Origin: Lingula anatina
Lineage: Eukaryota > Brachiopoda > Lingulata > Lingulida > Lingulidae
Assembly: GCF_001039355.2 (NCBI RefSeq)
Contig: NW_019775533.1
Coordinates: forward strand, 87,748 to 124,189
Length of the DNA: 36,442 bases
Direction of reading: 5' to 3'
How positions within the stretch are numbered: the stretch's first letter is position 1; each line of letters opens with the position of its first letter. A program made the position numbers and the translations under genes. The notes below the pieces were generated by a model that saw nothing but the letters and a program-made list of their open reading frames with translations, searched no databases and was not told where the DNA came from. Of this stretch, positions 8,961 to 20,623 are shown in pieces.

Positions 8961-9045
8961 CTGAAGTAAATGGTATGCCCATATGTGGTATGTTGTCCAT
9001 CTGGATATCCATTCCATAGATTCTGGGGCCAGCCACAGTCAATTT
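8961..9045 (-). CDS. CCP5, first half
   Basis: 85 nt. The acceptor is gttttttattttag before 9045 and the donor TTCAG|GTAAGA follows 8961. It encodes IDCGWPQNLWNGYPDG...HTIYF, with C1 and the asparagine-glycine pair of a CCP, and ends in phase 2 just before C2. Together with 8425-8337 it forms a 174-nt module, the same length as the neighbouring single-exon CCPs. Confidence 0.85.
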
Positions 9046-9582
9046 CTAAAATAAAAAACAACTAATATATTTAAAATGATCATCATTTCATAAATTCTTA
9101 AAACATTTAGTCACATTCTGAATATTTCACTGTTTATACCCCAAAAAATGACTGTTTGAAGAATGTGTTATATTGGTCATGTTGCTGTAAACACTGTGCC
9201 CACACTATTAATCTAGACCAGGACTAAATACAGGGAAGTTCCTGACATTTCCCTTAAATACGTCATCAGATGACAGAACCACTTGGACAAGTAATATGGG
9301 ATACAACATAAAATACTTCGATGGCCTGTTCCACAAAAATGACTGAAAACGAATATTGGACTTATTGAAAACTGCCATGATTGTAGGCCTATGAAAGAGC
9401 TCTATCAAAATTAAGCAGTCTAAGTAAAACCAAATAACTTAAGACATAAGGTGAAAAAAAAACCCTGAGTTCTGATCATCGAAGTATAACCAGACATACT
9501 CCCATGGTCTTATTAAGACATCATAATAAATAGGTAAATTAGTCAAATGGCACGACACAAGTTCTCCCTAGTTTGTCCCTAC

Positions 9583-9756
9583 CCTCACATTTCACATCAG
9601 TTCCCGTCCAATGTGCATTCTCCTGGCATTTCCTCTCACTGGGGCCCTGCAGTCTGTACCCCTCCAAACACGTAAACCTGACCACGGAGTTGAAGGCCAC
9701 AGAGTAACCGTACATGTTCCCGTTCTCTGGGATGGACAGGGGTTGGCACTGGATAG
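9583..9756 (-). CDS. CCP4 (single-exon sushi domain)
   Basis: 174 nt, phase 1-1. The acceptor is ccctctgcctccag and the donor GAGG|GTAGGG. It encodes IQCQPLSIPENGNMYGYS, then VRFTCLEGYRLQGPSERKC, then ENAHWTGTDVKC. This is a textbook CCP: C1, NG, F-x-C2, GY-L-x-G, C3, W, C4. Codon GC content here is clearly higher than in the flanking introns. Confidence 0.93.
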
Positions 9757-9900
9757 CTGGAGGCAGAGGGGATACATGGTAAGTGACTATATCACATTGC
9801 ATTATGTCATCGATCCCTTGCCTGACAGTTACTCAAACTTTAAAAAAAATCTACGAAATGATGAGTTGTTTAAAACTGCCTATGATTCACGTGAAGTGAT

Positions 9901-10016
9901 TTTCTTCAATCAAAAGCTTATATATTGAAATTGTTTATCTCCAATATTTCCATATTTCTTTTTGCTGAAATACTGGAGGTAAACAATTTCAACATAGGCT
10001 GTTGATTGAAGAAAAA
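9901..10016. repeat. Inverted repeat, ~49-bp arms and 18-bp loop
   Basis: The arm at 9901-9949 (tttcttcaatcaaaagctta onward) pairs with 9968-10016 with few mismatches. It lies in the intron between CCP4 and CCP3. It may be a small palindromic MITE or a structured intronic hairpin; I saw no other copy in the window. Confidence 0.75.
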
Positions 10017-10392
10017 CAATTTAATCTTATAACATTACACAGATGATAAAATTTTTCTCTGGCTATGATTCAGTAGTGACATTTCAGTTGCTCTTAATTT
10101 AATAAAATCAAAATATAAGAACTTTTAATTATGTTCAACTTGGACATCATTATTGAGAAAATGAAATAGCAGTATTCTGTGTAGCGAAAGTTCAGATCCT
10201 TTCAACAACAAACACTTAAAACAAATTGACAAATGTTTGTGTAACTTTCTCACATTCAAAAGCATCAGAAGGTTCTGAATTTCTTAAACTTTTTTGTCAA
10301 TAATTAAAACAGGCAGTGATCTAACCTGTGCAGTTATCATTTTTTAAATTAAACATGCCATGCATTTACTAAAACATCTAAGAACTACATAC

Positions 10393-10566
10393 GCTTGCAT
10401 TTAGGCACAAATCTCGACCACTTTCCGTTGGCCTGGCACATGCGGTACTGGCTTCCCACCAGCTCATAGCCAGGGTCACAGGAGAAGGTCACTCTATGAG
10501 GGTAGATGAAGATGTCCCCCTTCCTTTGTCCATTCTTCACAAAGCCTGGGTCACCACAACTCTTAG
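10393..10566 (-). CDS. CCP3 (single-exon sushi domain)
   Basis: 174 nt, phase 1-1. Acceptor gtcactaaacag has a weak pyrimidine tract; the donor is AAGC|GTATGT. It encodes KSCGDPGFVKNGQRKGD, VTFSCDPGYELVGSQYRMC and ANGKWSRFVPKC. All CCP positions are conserved (4 Cys, GY-L, G-W). It has no 60-residue ORF of its own in this frame but is unambiguous by motif. Confidence 0.92.
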
Positions 10567-13461
10567 CTGTTTAGTGACAAAAAAACAAAAATACATACAT
10601 ATAAAGAAGTATGAAATATAAAGTCTAATACAATAAAGAAGATCTGGCCAATATCATTTAGAAACAGTTAATTAACAGCTACTGGTACATTGTTGGGTCA
10701 TTTGCTCTGTAGCACAAACTTAAAACAAATGGAAAACACAAACATTCATCTCATAGTCAAATTGTGTTAGTGAAACCCATTGCTATTGTGCTTAGATGTG
10801 ACTCCAACACAATCGATCTAACTTTTCTTTTTTAACTCCACCCCTCCCCCTCGACTTAAGTTACTAACTCTTTCAGCTAAGTATGTCCACTAAATTATTG
10901 TCATTCTGTCTCATATCTCAATAACTGGCATATGACATTTAACTTTTTCAAATCTAACCATAAAATTTTCATCCGTGTGAGAGCTACAAAAACAGAAGAT
11001 GTGTCGAAGACAGGATACTGGTAAGTGCCACCATAAAAGTGCAATAATTTTCCACACCACATTCTCCTTATATCCATCATTCTCTCACACATTATATCTC
11101 CACTTGAGAAAATTGATTTCATAATTCAACAAGACTGTAGCTGTTACCAACAAATGGTTTCATACATGTATCCCACCTAGTTCTCTCAGAAACACGCTGA
11201 AACTGTAAATCCAATAGCAAGTCAAAAGAAACACCTTTGAGGAGCTTAAAGAGAAGGTGTGAGACCTTTTACCGAGAAGCACCTGTATCAATATGATATC
11301 CTTTAAGTGTTACGACATATCAATTTTGAATAATTTGAGCATTTCCTACTTCATGGACGCATAAATAAACCTATTAGGAAAAAATACACTGTAATACTGC
11401 TCTTAATATAAAACAATTGAACCAATATGAAGTTTTTACTGTGGGATCAACTACTGATCAACAGGGCAATTGGGCCAGTGTAATTGATCAAAATATTTCA
11501 AAACTAAAGCATATAGATCAGGCTAAAAACAAAAACTTTGAGATTGAAAAGAAGTTAACTTCTAAAAGAATGCACTGTAATAATGGCTTTCCCTTGCTGC
11601 ATGCAAACAGTGTGATTTTCATTATGAGGCACATTGTAGTTTACTTACCGCTGCCTTAAACAACAAGAAGGGCGTGTTTACACATGTGTTATTATGTGTT
11701 TCTTCCCTCTAGCAATCTCACTTAATGATATAACTGTTTAACTTGGGAACTCTCTTGACCCCATATGGACAGGCATGGAGCCTCTCCTACTAACCTCATA
11801 GACCAGGCCTATTGCCAGCAACTTCAAAGGAGGGATTTTTCTGGAAACATTGCAGGGGCAGATTGAGGCTGTCTTCTGGGTCTTCCGGAAGATGGTGAGA
11901 TTTTTCAAGTGTACATTGATGTTTTTTTCTGTCGGAAGACGGTCAAAAATGGAGGATGGATCAACAATGATAATTTGGAAGACTGTCCAGGATTTAATAT
12001 CTCTGGACCTGCCCCTGAAGTGGGCCTTTTTACCCCCATAGTTGGCCCATTTTAAAATATGCCATTGAAACTAGATCAATTTGTGATTCAGAGCAGTCCT
12101 TTGCCAGCCAAAAGGATGGTTCTTTTTGAACTCTGAGAACCCCTGTCTATAGGTCGGTATTTTCATCGAACAAGTTATTGGCTTATTACAATTGTTTTTA
12201 TACAACAAATCACCGTAGGCATGGGAGATTTGGAAGGTGGTGTGAAAGAACCAGCATTTTGGCCAGCAAATGTCTGCTCTACAGTAGATCACACTTTGAA
12301 CTACATTCCATATTGTTTCTCAAGTTTAGTCAACTAAGGCGGTAAGATGGCCCAAACTTTCAGAAAAAGACTGAAAAATTCCTTCCATTGAAAGTGCTGG
12401 ATACATTCAGGCTTGCTATCAGCAGTAGGGCACATACATGTACATGTACCAGCATCACAGTTTCCTTAACTCAATATTGGACCTGTAAAAGCCGAGCTCT
12501 TGCAACAAACTTATCAGTTTCACCTAATTATGGAGCAATTTCAGTGGATGTTTGTTGTATATGTTTTAGATTCATTTCGCCCTCACACTGATAAAGTCAG
12601 CAGATTCATTCTATATCCCAACTTCTCAAATATCAAAAATAATGCAATTACATTACCTGTGTTGAAGGGAGATATCATTTTGGAATTCTTTGCTCAGCTA
12701 GAAAATTTTACGAATTCCAGACTTCATATGAGTGTGTTTTAATGTACATAAATTTGTAAAGAGCACAGTAAATATTTCATAAGCATTTCAAGCTGCCATG
12801 GCATTTCTGTGAGTTCCTGTGTCCTAATCAAATTATGGCACCACAGCTACAAATAACATCTTTATTGTCACAATAATATTTCCATGTTTTGAATCTTAAT
12901 AAGAGAATATGGAAATGCAAGAACTACCTGTGATGCTGCTTCGTGTGCTGTTTGTCAAAAATTGCACTTAATTTTTAGGTGTTTTTATCCAGGATTTTTA
13001 TCAAATTATGAAATTTTTTCACCCTATTATTTTATCATGATAGCTGGAGTGAAAAACTTTTTTGCAGTATATTGCTGTGATTAAAATGCTGTTTTAATAG
13101 CTTATAAAGATTAAGAAAGGGCAATATCACTTTAAGATTATTCATGTGTGTGGGCAAGTATGAATGTTCAATAATGCAAATTTGCACACTGATGTGAACA
13201 TTCATGAAAACGCCTCAGTTTGCATTAGCCTGAAGAGCTCACCCATTCTAGATCTTCAAAAATAAGAAAAAGAAATACATAAAATTATTTGTAAAATACC
13301 TGCTTTCATTACTGAAATAACTTTTGGAATTTAGATGAGAGGGAAGAAAGTCAGCCTTAACAAAAGCCCATAAACATGGGTTATAGATTGTTAGACATGA
13401 GAGAATGTTGGCTCAGAAACAGACCCCTGAAGTGTCGATCGTCATTCATCCCAGGACTTAC
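10567..13461 (-). other. 2.9-kb intron (CCP2 to CCP3)
   Basis: No coding signal. It holds a short transposon at 11853-12017, inserted beside a fragment of the G-rich-ended family (caggcctattgccagcaa from about 11808). The rest is AT-rich single-copy-looking sequence. Confidence 0.6.
11853..12017. mobile_element. Short non-autonomous hAT-like element, copy 1
   Basis: Begins caggggcagattg and ends gacctgcccctg, giving inverted ends of the CAGGGGC type. The internal sequence (gtcttctgggtcttccggaa, later cggaagacggtcaaaa) matches, in inverted orientation, the element at 17609-17776. There is no coding capacity, and no clear target duplication remains. Confidence 0.7.
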
Positions 13462-13650
13462 GTGCACATGCCATTCTGGGCATCACCCACTTGCCGTCTC
13501 CAAGGCACATGGCTCTGGGGTAGCCATCTTGGAAATAGCCCTTGTGACAGCGATACACCACCTGGCTGCCTGGTGGGAATCTCCGCTCCCGTTTTGGCAG
13601 AGATGACTGTGGCTCTCCATTGACAATAGGGGGAGGAGGACCACAGAAAC
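13462..13650 (-). CDS. CCP2, duplicate copy A
   Basis: 189 nt, phase 1-1, with acceptor tgctatttcag and donor GCAC|GTAAGT. It encodes FCGPPPPIVNGEPQ, then a Pro/Arg-rich loop (LPKRERRFPPGS), VVYRCHKGYF, RAMCLGDGKW and MACA. It is a complete CCP with four Cys and Trp. The exon sequence is the same as at 14772-14960. Confidence 0.85.
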
Positions 13651-14206
13651 CTGAAATAGCATAATGAAATTTTTGCTGTTTTGGACAATTATTAATTTTT
13701 ATCCTTTTGTTTGTATTTTGCTGAAATTTGGGTTGCTGATAACTTGAGTACTCACTGTACAGTTATGTTGTCCAGTATGTTATTCTAGAAGAAAAGAATT
13801 TGAATTAAATATAAAATGAGGAGAATTTAGCAACCCTGCTAAATGTGATCTATTGTTACTGTAACCTTTTTTTCAATAACAATATTATTTAGCAGTAACT
13901 ATCAAGCACAGTCAAGTCAAAAGCTAGTCATTTAGAACGCCCTCTAAACCCTTAGTACATTAAATACAATAAAAAATTCCTCAAAAAGAGGAAAAATAAG
14001 AAAACATTCTTAAAAATGAGAAAAAAAATGTGAAACTAAAAAATAAGTACAGCATAGTTACATAGATACAAATTTAGCATAAATTAAAATTCAAATTGAT
14101 ATTAATTGAAATGTACATAATATCTGGTTGATTGGTTACGCAATGCCTGAAAATATCGTTCACAACTCAATAAGAAAACACACATCACTATAATTCTATA
14201 TTTTAC

Positions 14207-14389
14207 CATCTTTGGAGCAGTATGGTTCCTCTCCACTCCACTGCTTGTCTCCACCGCATATCCTCTCTGGTGGACCGTTCAACACGTATCCCTCCGCGCA
14301 GCCGTAACGTGCACGCGCGTCAAACTTGTTGTATGGAATGATTTGTACATAGCCATGGGAAGGAGGCTTTATGTGTGAGCATCTAGCAT
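14207..14389 (-). CDS. CCP1, duplicate copy A
   Basis: 183 nt, phase 1-1, with acceptor aattttttacttccag and donor GATG|GTAAAA. It encodes ARCSHIKPPSHGYVQ, ARYGCAEGYVLNGPPERIC and GDKQWSGEEPYC, a complete CCP. It is identical to 15517-15699. If the duplication is an assembly artefact, this exon and 13462-13650 are not extra domains. Confidence 0.85.
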
Positions 14390-14712
14390 CTGGAAGTAAA
14401 AAATTTTAAAACTCCTTGAAATTTTCTTTGAACAAAAATGCATTGTTACAGAGTGAGTGGATTTTTCTTACATATATAGCCGTTATCGATAGGGAATTTG
14501 AGATGTGAGCACTTTAAGAAAAATGCTAATTAAATTACAACAAATATTTGTTTGAATACTCTCAGGAATTATTGAATTTTTTGGAATGGAATCTTTTTTT
14601 TTTCTTTTGCTGAAAGAAAGGGGAATTGAAGGAGGAATTCAGTCATGAGCATTTTGCTTCTGAATAATAAATGTCAAAATTAAGATTTGACTTTGAAGAG
14701 TACAGAAGCAGG

Positions 14713-14713
14713 N
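14713..14713. other. Single undetermined base at duplication junction
   Basis: An isolated n exactly between the two 1309-bp copies. It is one of three in the window (also 29069-29070 and 31645), two of which sit at duplication joins. Confidence 0.95.
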
Positions 14714-14771
14714 AATGTTGGCTCAGAAACAGACCCCTGAAGTGTCGATCGTCATTCATCCCAGGACTTAC

Positions 14772-14960
14772 GTGCACATGCCATTCTGGGCATCACCCAC
14801 TTGCCGTCTCCAAGGCACATGGCTCTGGGGTAGCCATCTTGGAAATAGCCCTTGTGACAGCGATACACCACCTGGCTGCCTGGTGGGAATCTCCGCTCCC
14901 GTTTTGGCAGAGATGACTGTGGCTCTCCATTGACAATAGGGGGAGGAGGACCACAGAAAC
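14772..14960 (-). CDS. CCP2, duplicate copy B
   Basis: Same exon as 13462-13650, in the same phase and with the same splice sites. It follows CCP1 (15699-15517) in the transcript. With either copy alone, the protein has eight CCPs after the WAP domain, the number found in LEV-9. Confidence 0.87.
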
Positions 14961-15516
14961 CTGAAATAGCATAATGAAATTTTTGCTGTTTTGGACAATT
15001 ATTAATTTTTATCCTTTTGTTTGTATTTTGCTGAAATTTGGGTTGCTGATAACTTGAGTACTCACTGTACAGTTATGTTGTCCAGTATGTTATTCTAGAA
15101 GAAAAGAATTTGAATTAAATATAAAATGAGGAGAATTTAGCAACCCTGCTAAATGTGATCTATTGTTACTGTAACCTTTTTTTCAATAACAATATTATTT
15201 AGCAGTAACTATCAAGCACAGTCAAGTCAAAAGCTAGTCATTTAGAACGCCCTCTAAACCCTTAGTACATTAAATACAATAAAAAATTCCTCAAAAAGAG
15301 GAAAAATAAGAAAACATTCTTAAAAATGAGAAAAAAAATGTGAAACTAAAAAATAAGTACAGCATAGTTACATAGATACAAATTTAGCATAAATTAAAAT
15401 TCAAATTGATATTAATTGAAATGTACATAATATCTGGTTGATTGGTTATGCAATGCCTGAAAATATCGTTCACAACTCAATAAGAAAACACACATCACTA
15501 TAATTCTATATTTTAC

Positions 15517-15699
15517 CATCTTTGGAGCAGTATGGTTCCTCTCCACTCCACTGCTTGTCTCCACCGCATATCCTCTCTGGTGGACCGTTCAACACGTATC
15601 CCTCCGCGCAGCCGTAACGTGCACGCGCGTCAAACTTGTTGTATGGAATGATTTGTACATAGCCATGGGAAGGAGGCTTTATGTGTGAGCATCTAGCAT
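15517..15699 (-). CDS. CCP1, duplicate copy B
   Basis: First CCP after the WAP exon; same sequence as 14207-14389. The WAP exon ends in phase 1 (CCCAA|GTAAGTG), and this exon begins in phase 1, so they join directly across a 4.8-kb intron. It encodes ARCSHIKPP...YGCAEGYVLNGPP...QWSGEEPYCSKD. Confidence 0.88.
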
Positions 15700-17608
15700 C
15701 TGGAAGTAAAAAATTTTAAAACTCCTTGAAATTTTCTTTGAACAAAAATGCATTGTTACAGAGTGAGTGGATTTTTCTTACATATATAGCCGTTATCGAT
15801 AGGGAATTTGAGATGTGAGCACTTTAAGAAAAATGCTAATTAAATTACAACAAATATTTGTTTGAATACTCTCAGGAATTATTGAATTTTTTGGAATGGA
15901 ATCTTTTTTTTTTCTTTTGCTGAAAGAAAGGGGAATTGAAGGAGGAATTCAGTCATGAGCATTTTGCTTCTGAATAATAAATGTCAAAATTAAGATTTGA
16001 CTTTGAAGAGTACAGAAGCAGGTGGCTCTCTTGGTTACAACTGAGACTACATCATTGAGAAAGTCAATGTGACTAAAATTAAAAAGATGAATAAGAAAAT
16101 GTGAACAAGCACCTGTACCAAATTGCAATAATATGTTAATTATCAAATTATTTCCCCCATCTTTGAAAAAATAGAAATTTTATTAGTTATGATGAAATTA
16201 GTGTATCACCCCCACCCCCCAGAGAAGATTACTCATACGCCCTTGTCGGACACCAAGTGCAATCTTTTCCAATATTCTCAATCATCCATAAAAAATTGCA
16301 GACTAAGGACCTCAATCAGCCGTCTAGACACTAGATTTGTCAGATAGGGAGTTATGATTTTTGTGATACTTATCAAACCACCCACATCCAATGTGATTAC
16401 AGACAAGCCCTAGCAGGAACTGTAGTATATAATCTTTCCCCTGTGTTCCCAGTAAAATCTCTCCGGGGATCTAAATGTATTGACACGGCATCATTGACTA
16501 TTTCCACAATCAATTCTCCAAGTCCCGACAGGGGATCCAGTTCAACTGATGTTAACTAAATGCATTTTGCTAATCAGTCTCTCCACGTCCCCATAGTGTG
16601 CTTATCCATGCTGTCAGCAGCTGATAGAACAAAAAAATATAATACAATGTATCCCCCTAGGACCTCACTCACTCACTCTACCCTCTACCACACAGTTTTA
16701 CATCTGTGGGACCTGAACAAAAACATACTGGTGATACAAGAGGGTAGAGATACTTTTTGCGTTCCGTGTGATTGGCCTTATTTTTCTAGCATGATACGTT
16801 ATTTGAGCCCAATATTCTGCATGAAACTTGATTCAGGAATTATTGGTGATTGACCTGAATATATCTAAAATCTTTGTTATTGGTGATTGAGCTGTTTTAA
16901 TTCTTGGTGATTGGTGATTAAGGTGGGGTATGCCCTACCCTCATGCAATTTCTCTCTAGGACCTTCCTTCTTACAGAATTACAAAATATTAACCTATGTT
17001 ATCAACAATATAAGAATGCATGGTTAAGAAGAAAAGATAATTAGCTTTTTTAAAAAAAGCAAGAGCAAAACCATAGATAAGGTTTGACAATGTGGCACTA
17101 CTACCCCACAAGGGCAGAGGCACAAAGAAAGTTTTTTTTAAATAAATGCAATCTGTATGCTAACCCTTTCTTTATCTTTATTTTATTTCATTATATTTCT
17201 CTTTCTTTTCATTTATCTATATATTATTATTTTAATCTTTTTTTATTATTATTATTAATGGGGAGGGGCAATTCTGTATGTGTTGCCTGTGTTTCTTCAA
17301 CCACCACTGTGATCTGGTGCCAGCAAAGACAACACACTGCAGTCCACCATGATGGATATATGTACTTTTACTTCCTCAGCTATAATAAATGTATCCGTCC
17401 TGGACCTCTCTTCACAGTGCGTTGACCACATAAACCACAGAAGTGTGCCAGCCACATGTGTTCACTGGTTGCTGGTCAGATGTGCTGGGGCACTACAAAT
17501 TAATATCAGGGAGGAGGAATGATGCCTGAAACTCTTTAACAGTTGTGGGGTTCAATGTTACTCCCTACCCACATTCGTAATAAAACTTGTCACTTGGGCA
17601 TGAGAGAG

Positions 17609-17776
17609 CAGGGGCGGATCCAGAGCTATTTACTGACAGTCTTCCAAATTATTTTTGTTGATTCATCCTCCAATTTTGACCGTCTTCCAACAGAAAAAAT
17701 TAGATACCCGTCAATGTTAACTTGAAAATCTGACCGTCTTCCGGAAGACCCAGAAGACGGCCTAAATCGGCGCCTG
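17609..17776. mobile_element. Short non-autonomous hAT-like element, copy 2 (inverted relative to copy 1)
   Basis: The left end is caggggcggatccag and the right end, ctaaatcggcgcctg, is its diverged complement. The inside aligns with the reverse complement of 11853-12017, including gaagacggtcaaaat and ggtcttccggaagac blocks, with roughly 80% similarity by eye. The flanks tgagagag / gagaggga may be a decayed target duplication. Confidence 0.7.
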
Positions 17777-20170
17777 GAGAGGGAATATAACAACAAGAGT
17801 CTGAAGTTTTCTCAGACCTTTATTTTTGTTTCTCTCTCCTCTGTCTCCAATCCACTCTGTAAGTTTGTTGATTATTTTGCCATCATTACACAGTGCACTG
17901 GCCTGTGCCACAAGTCAACTGAAAGGAACTGACAGCTGAGGTGTTTTATTGCATTCCACTGAGGAGAATTATAAAATACTGTTGGAAAAGAACACATTAA
18001 TGACAAGCTGTAAGGCTAATTGTAGCCAGCCTCTGGAAACATTGGTCTATATCCAGTCTAACTTAGCTCTGATGTGAACACACCACTTGGAAACTTCTCA
18101 GATCAATCTTGTGATAAAATTAATATAATCAAGATTAAACTAATTTTTTTCATATGATACTTAATTCTGATTGATATTGTTTCAATCATGCCAATTTCAT
18201 AATCAAATTATGCATATTTGACCTTGTGAAGGACAGTAAGCATTTTCCTTCTACACGTTTTCTCTTCACAGAGGATTTTATGTAAAAATGTTCTTTTAAG
18301 AAGATCAAAAGCCTTGTGTAGGAGGGTGTATAAAATGTTTCCATTTTTGATGTTCCGCAGACATCTGGAGTTACCCAGACCAAGAACACACCAATTAACT
18401 AGCATCTGTCACTTTGATACAGTAAGGTGTGATTTCTATTTTTAAGGACAAGAATTTTGTTTTTATTTTCGTTCCTCTCTGCAACAACACGTCAGTGCAA
18501 ATTCATCACTTTAAATGGTGTTGTTTGTTGCATGTATTACTTCACCCACACGGACATTCATAATAACTGGAATTACCATTAAGTGAACCTTCCCAAACAG
18601 ATGCCGTGCATAAAACATGTGAAGGCAACTAACGTAATGTGCCTTAAGGTTTGCAACAGCCTCACATGTTAGATAAAAATTCCTCAAAAATTCTCAAGGG
18701 AACTGCACCTGGGGATTTTTCACAAAAAAATAGCAACAAGTATTTTTGTCTCATTTTTTTCTAATACTAACAGACTATTACCCTATCAAGGTACATGCTC
18801 AAAGGTACATTTAAATCATATAGTTTTTAGACAAAAATTTTCTTCCCATGGTTTTATCAACGTTAACTGTTACATGCATACCTTGCATTTTCACTTAACA
18901 TAAAAACTATGTTTGTGGGCAGTGGTTTTAATCTCACGACTTAAAGAGAGTAACATGCCTTTTTCAGCACAAAGCAGAAGTTATTTAAACAGAAAATGAT
19001 TTTAGACTCTAAAAATTCTTCAAAAAGTCCCTTTAGGATTTTACCCTTTATCACAATGTATTTACTATTAATTTTTCATCACCAGCCAAATCATCAGTAA
19101 GAAAAGCCATCAAACCGACCCTTCCAGTCAGAATGAGTTCAACTGGGACTGAATTTGCTGTGATCTCACTTGAAATCAAATTACTCCTCATTTTTTTCTC
19201 TCTTTTTTTTTCATTCGTTTTTATTCCTTCATTTTTGGCAAATCAGTTTTTGATCCAGCTTCTGTAAAACTGTTGTCACTGCACCCATCCAACCACTCCA
19301 AGACATCACTGTGAGTTTATCCTAATTGAATATTATTTTCATTTCTGGAGAAAAAAAAGGAGTTTAAAAGCATTTTTTCAATCAAAGTTCTTCCCGTTGC
19401 ATGTTATCAATCCATTTCTTCCTATGTCCTATCTCGTTAATCCCACAAATCTACAATTCATTAGGAGTTCTTGCACAGAACAGTTAGAATCTTCTGTTAC
19501 AGTGTTATGTCAAAAAGGAAGTTTTCTATCAAAATAGATCAAAAGGGTTTCAAAATAGATCAAAAGCTTTCCACATCAGTCTCAAAAGTGAGCACTTCCA
19601 CCTTCAATACCTCCCACACAAGTATCGGGAAAATTTTTCCTAACATCCTTCAATGATCGATGTGGAAACAGGGTCCGTAGCAAGGGGGAGGGGGTCGAAT
19701 GAACGGCCCTTTTTCAGCTTCTTCCCCGTAAAGGGTCCCCTCTAGGCAAAATTAATTAATCTGCCAGTAGGTACATGGAGGGTTAATGGTAAAAGGTCCA
19801 CATTTTCAGAAAAAGACCCCTTCCCCAAACTCCCATTGAATTTACTGACTATCAGCCCTGAAAATATGAGGAAGCAAAGATGAAGGGGTAGACAGCTGAG
19901 GAGATAGACAGATGATATAACAGATGTCCAGACAAAGTGTGCAGAAACCATAACCCAAACACTCATATATCCACTCCCCCATGTTTCCAAATATATATGG
20001 TATCTTAAAGTGTTTGCCATAAGATCTGCTGAAACATAAAGTAAGGGGCTTTGGGTGGCGGTGGGGGCCAACCATACAAGTCAACGAATGCAGCTAATTC
20101 CAAATTTGCCTTAATTGCGATGTAATCAACAATATCTATGACTATACCATGGGATATTGCTGACAGAAAC

Positions 20171-20417
20171 CTGGCCAACAGCCAGCAATTTCAAACGGGG
20201 GGGGGGGGGGTCTTTTTCTAAAAAAGTTGACCTTTAGCCACAAATTTAATTTTTTTTCTGACGTTTATTTATAGTATTTATATTGCAAAAAAATCGTTTT
20301 GCCTCTGGTTTATTTTAGAGCACAGTAAGACTTTCAATCTTACTCGGAGTACATCTTTTCCTGGCAAAAAAAGGCAGTTTGTTCAAACCCCCCAAACCCC
20401 CCCTGGCTATGGGCCTG
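20171..20417. mobile_element. Short transposon with G-rich inverted ends
   Basis: The left end ctggccaacagccagcaatt is followed by a run of about 14 G. The right end is a C-rich tract followed by ctggctatgggcctg, the complement of CAGGCCCATAGCCAG. Its internal ctttttctaaaaaag also occurs at 2080. The right end lies only 62 bp from the WAP exon donor. Confidence 0.6.
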
Positions 20418-20479
20418 CATAGACAGATGTACAGTACAGATGGACAAAGACAAAATTTATCCCAGTCCAATACACTTAC

Positions 20480-20623
20480 TTGGGTTCACACAGCTCTTTC
20501 CACACACATCATCACAGAGACACTGCTTATTCTTCCCACGGCAGTTAGCATCCGTCTTACAAGGTTTGAGACACACCCTTTTCCCTATCAAATCATGCTT
20601 CCGGGGACAACTGTCTGATAAAC
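20480..20623 (-). CDS. WAP (four-disulfide core) domain exon
   Basis: 144 nt, phase 1-1, with acceptor ttctattcttccag and donor CCCAA|GTAAGTG. It encodes LSDSCPRKHDLIGKRV, CLKPCKTDANC and a CLCDDVCGKSCVNP end. The eight cysteines fit the WAP pattern C-(x)n-C-x3-C-x5-C-x6-C-x-C-x3-C-x3-C, with K-T-D-A-N between C3 and C4 as in the family. C5 and C6 are separated by Leu rather than adjacent (usually CC). WAP modules are extracellular, often protease-inhibitor-like. At the N-terminus of a CCP chain, WAP is characteristic of LEV-9 and Hasp. Confidence 0.9.

Larger units (their letters stand above)
13404..14712. repeat. 1309-bp direct duplication, copy A
   Basis: Matches 14714-16022 base for base at an offset of 1310. 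The only difference I noticed is c14139 versus t15449. The copies are separated by a single n at 14713. Each copy contains two complete CCP exons, so the duplication adds 124 codons without breaking frame. The n at the exact junction points to an assembly join. Confidence 0.93.
14714..16022. repeat. 1309-bp direct duplication, copy B
   Basis: Second copy of 13404-14712. It ends at agaagcagg, after which unique sequence (tggctctcttgg) resumes. Confidence 0.93.
15700..20479 (-). other. 4.8-kb intron (WAP to CCP1)
   Basis: No exon found. It contains a cluster of ttggtgattga repeats at about 16840-16920, a hAT-like element at 17609-17776, a fragment with a G-rich end near 19674 (cagggtccgtagcaaggggg), and a G-rich-ended element at 20171-20417. 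The predicted small ORFs here have no domain resemblance. Confidence 0.6.

Noticed and set aside
11417-11659. Plus-strand ORF of 80 codons within the CCP2-CCP3 intron.
   Set aside because: No family resemblance, AT-rich composition like the surrounding intron, and no start or splice support.
12071-12292. Possible remnant of a retrotransposon reverse transcriptase in the introns.
   Set aside because: I looked for reverse transcriptase or transposase motifs on both strands across the introns and saw none; all mobile elements found are short and non-coding.
13376-13688. ORFs of 72-76 codons on both strands in 13376-13688 and again in 14671-14998.
   Set aside because: They are other-frame readings over the CCP2 exon, whose true frame gives a canonical sushi domain.
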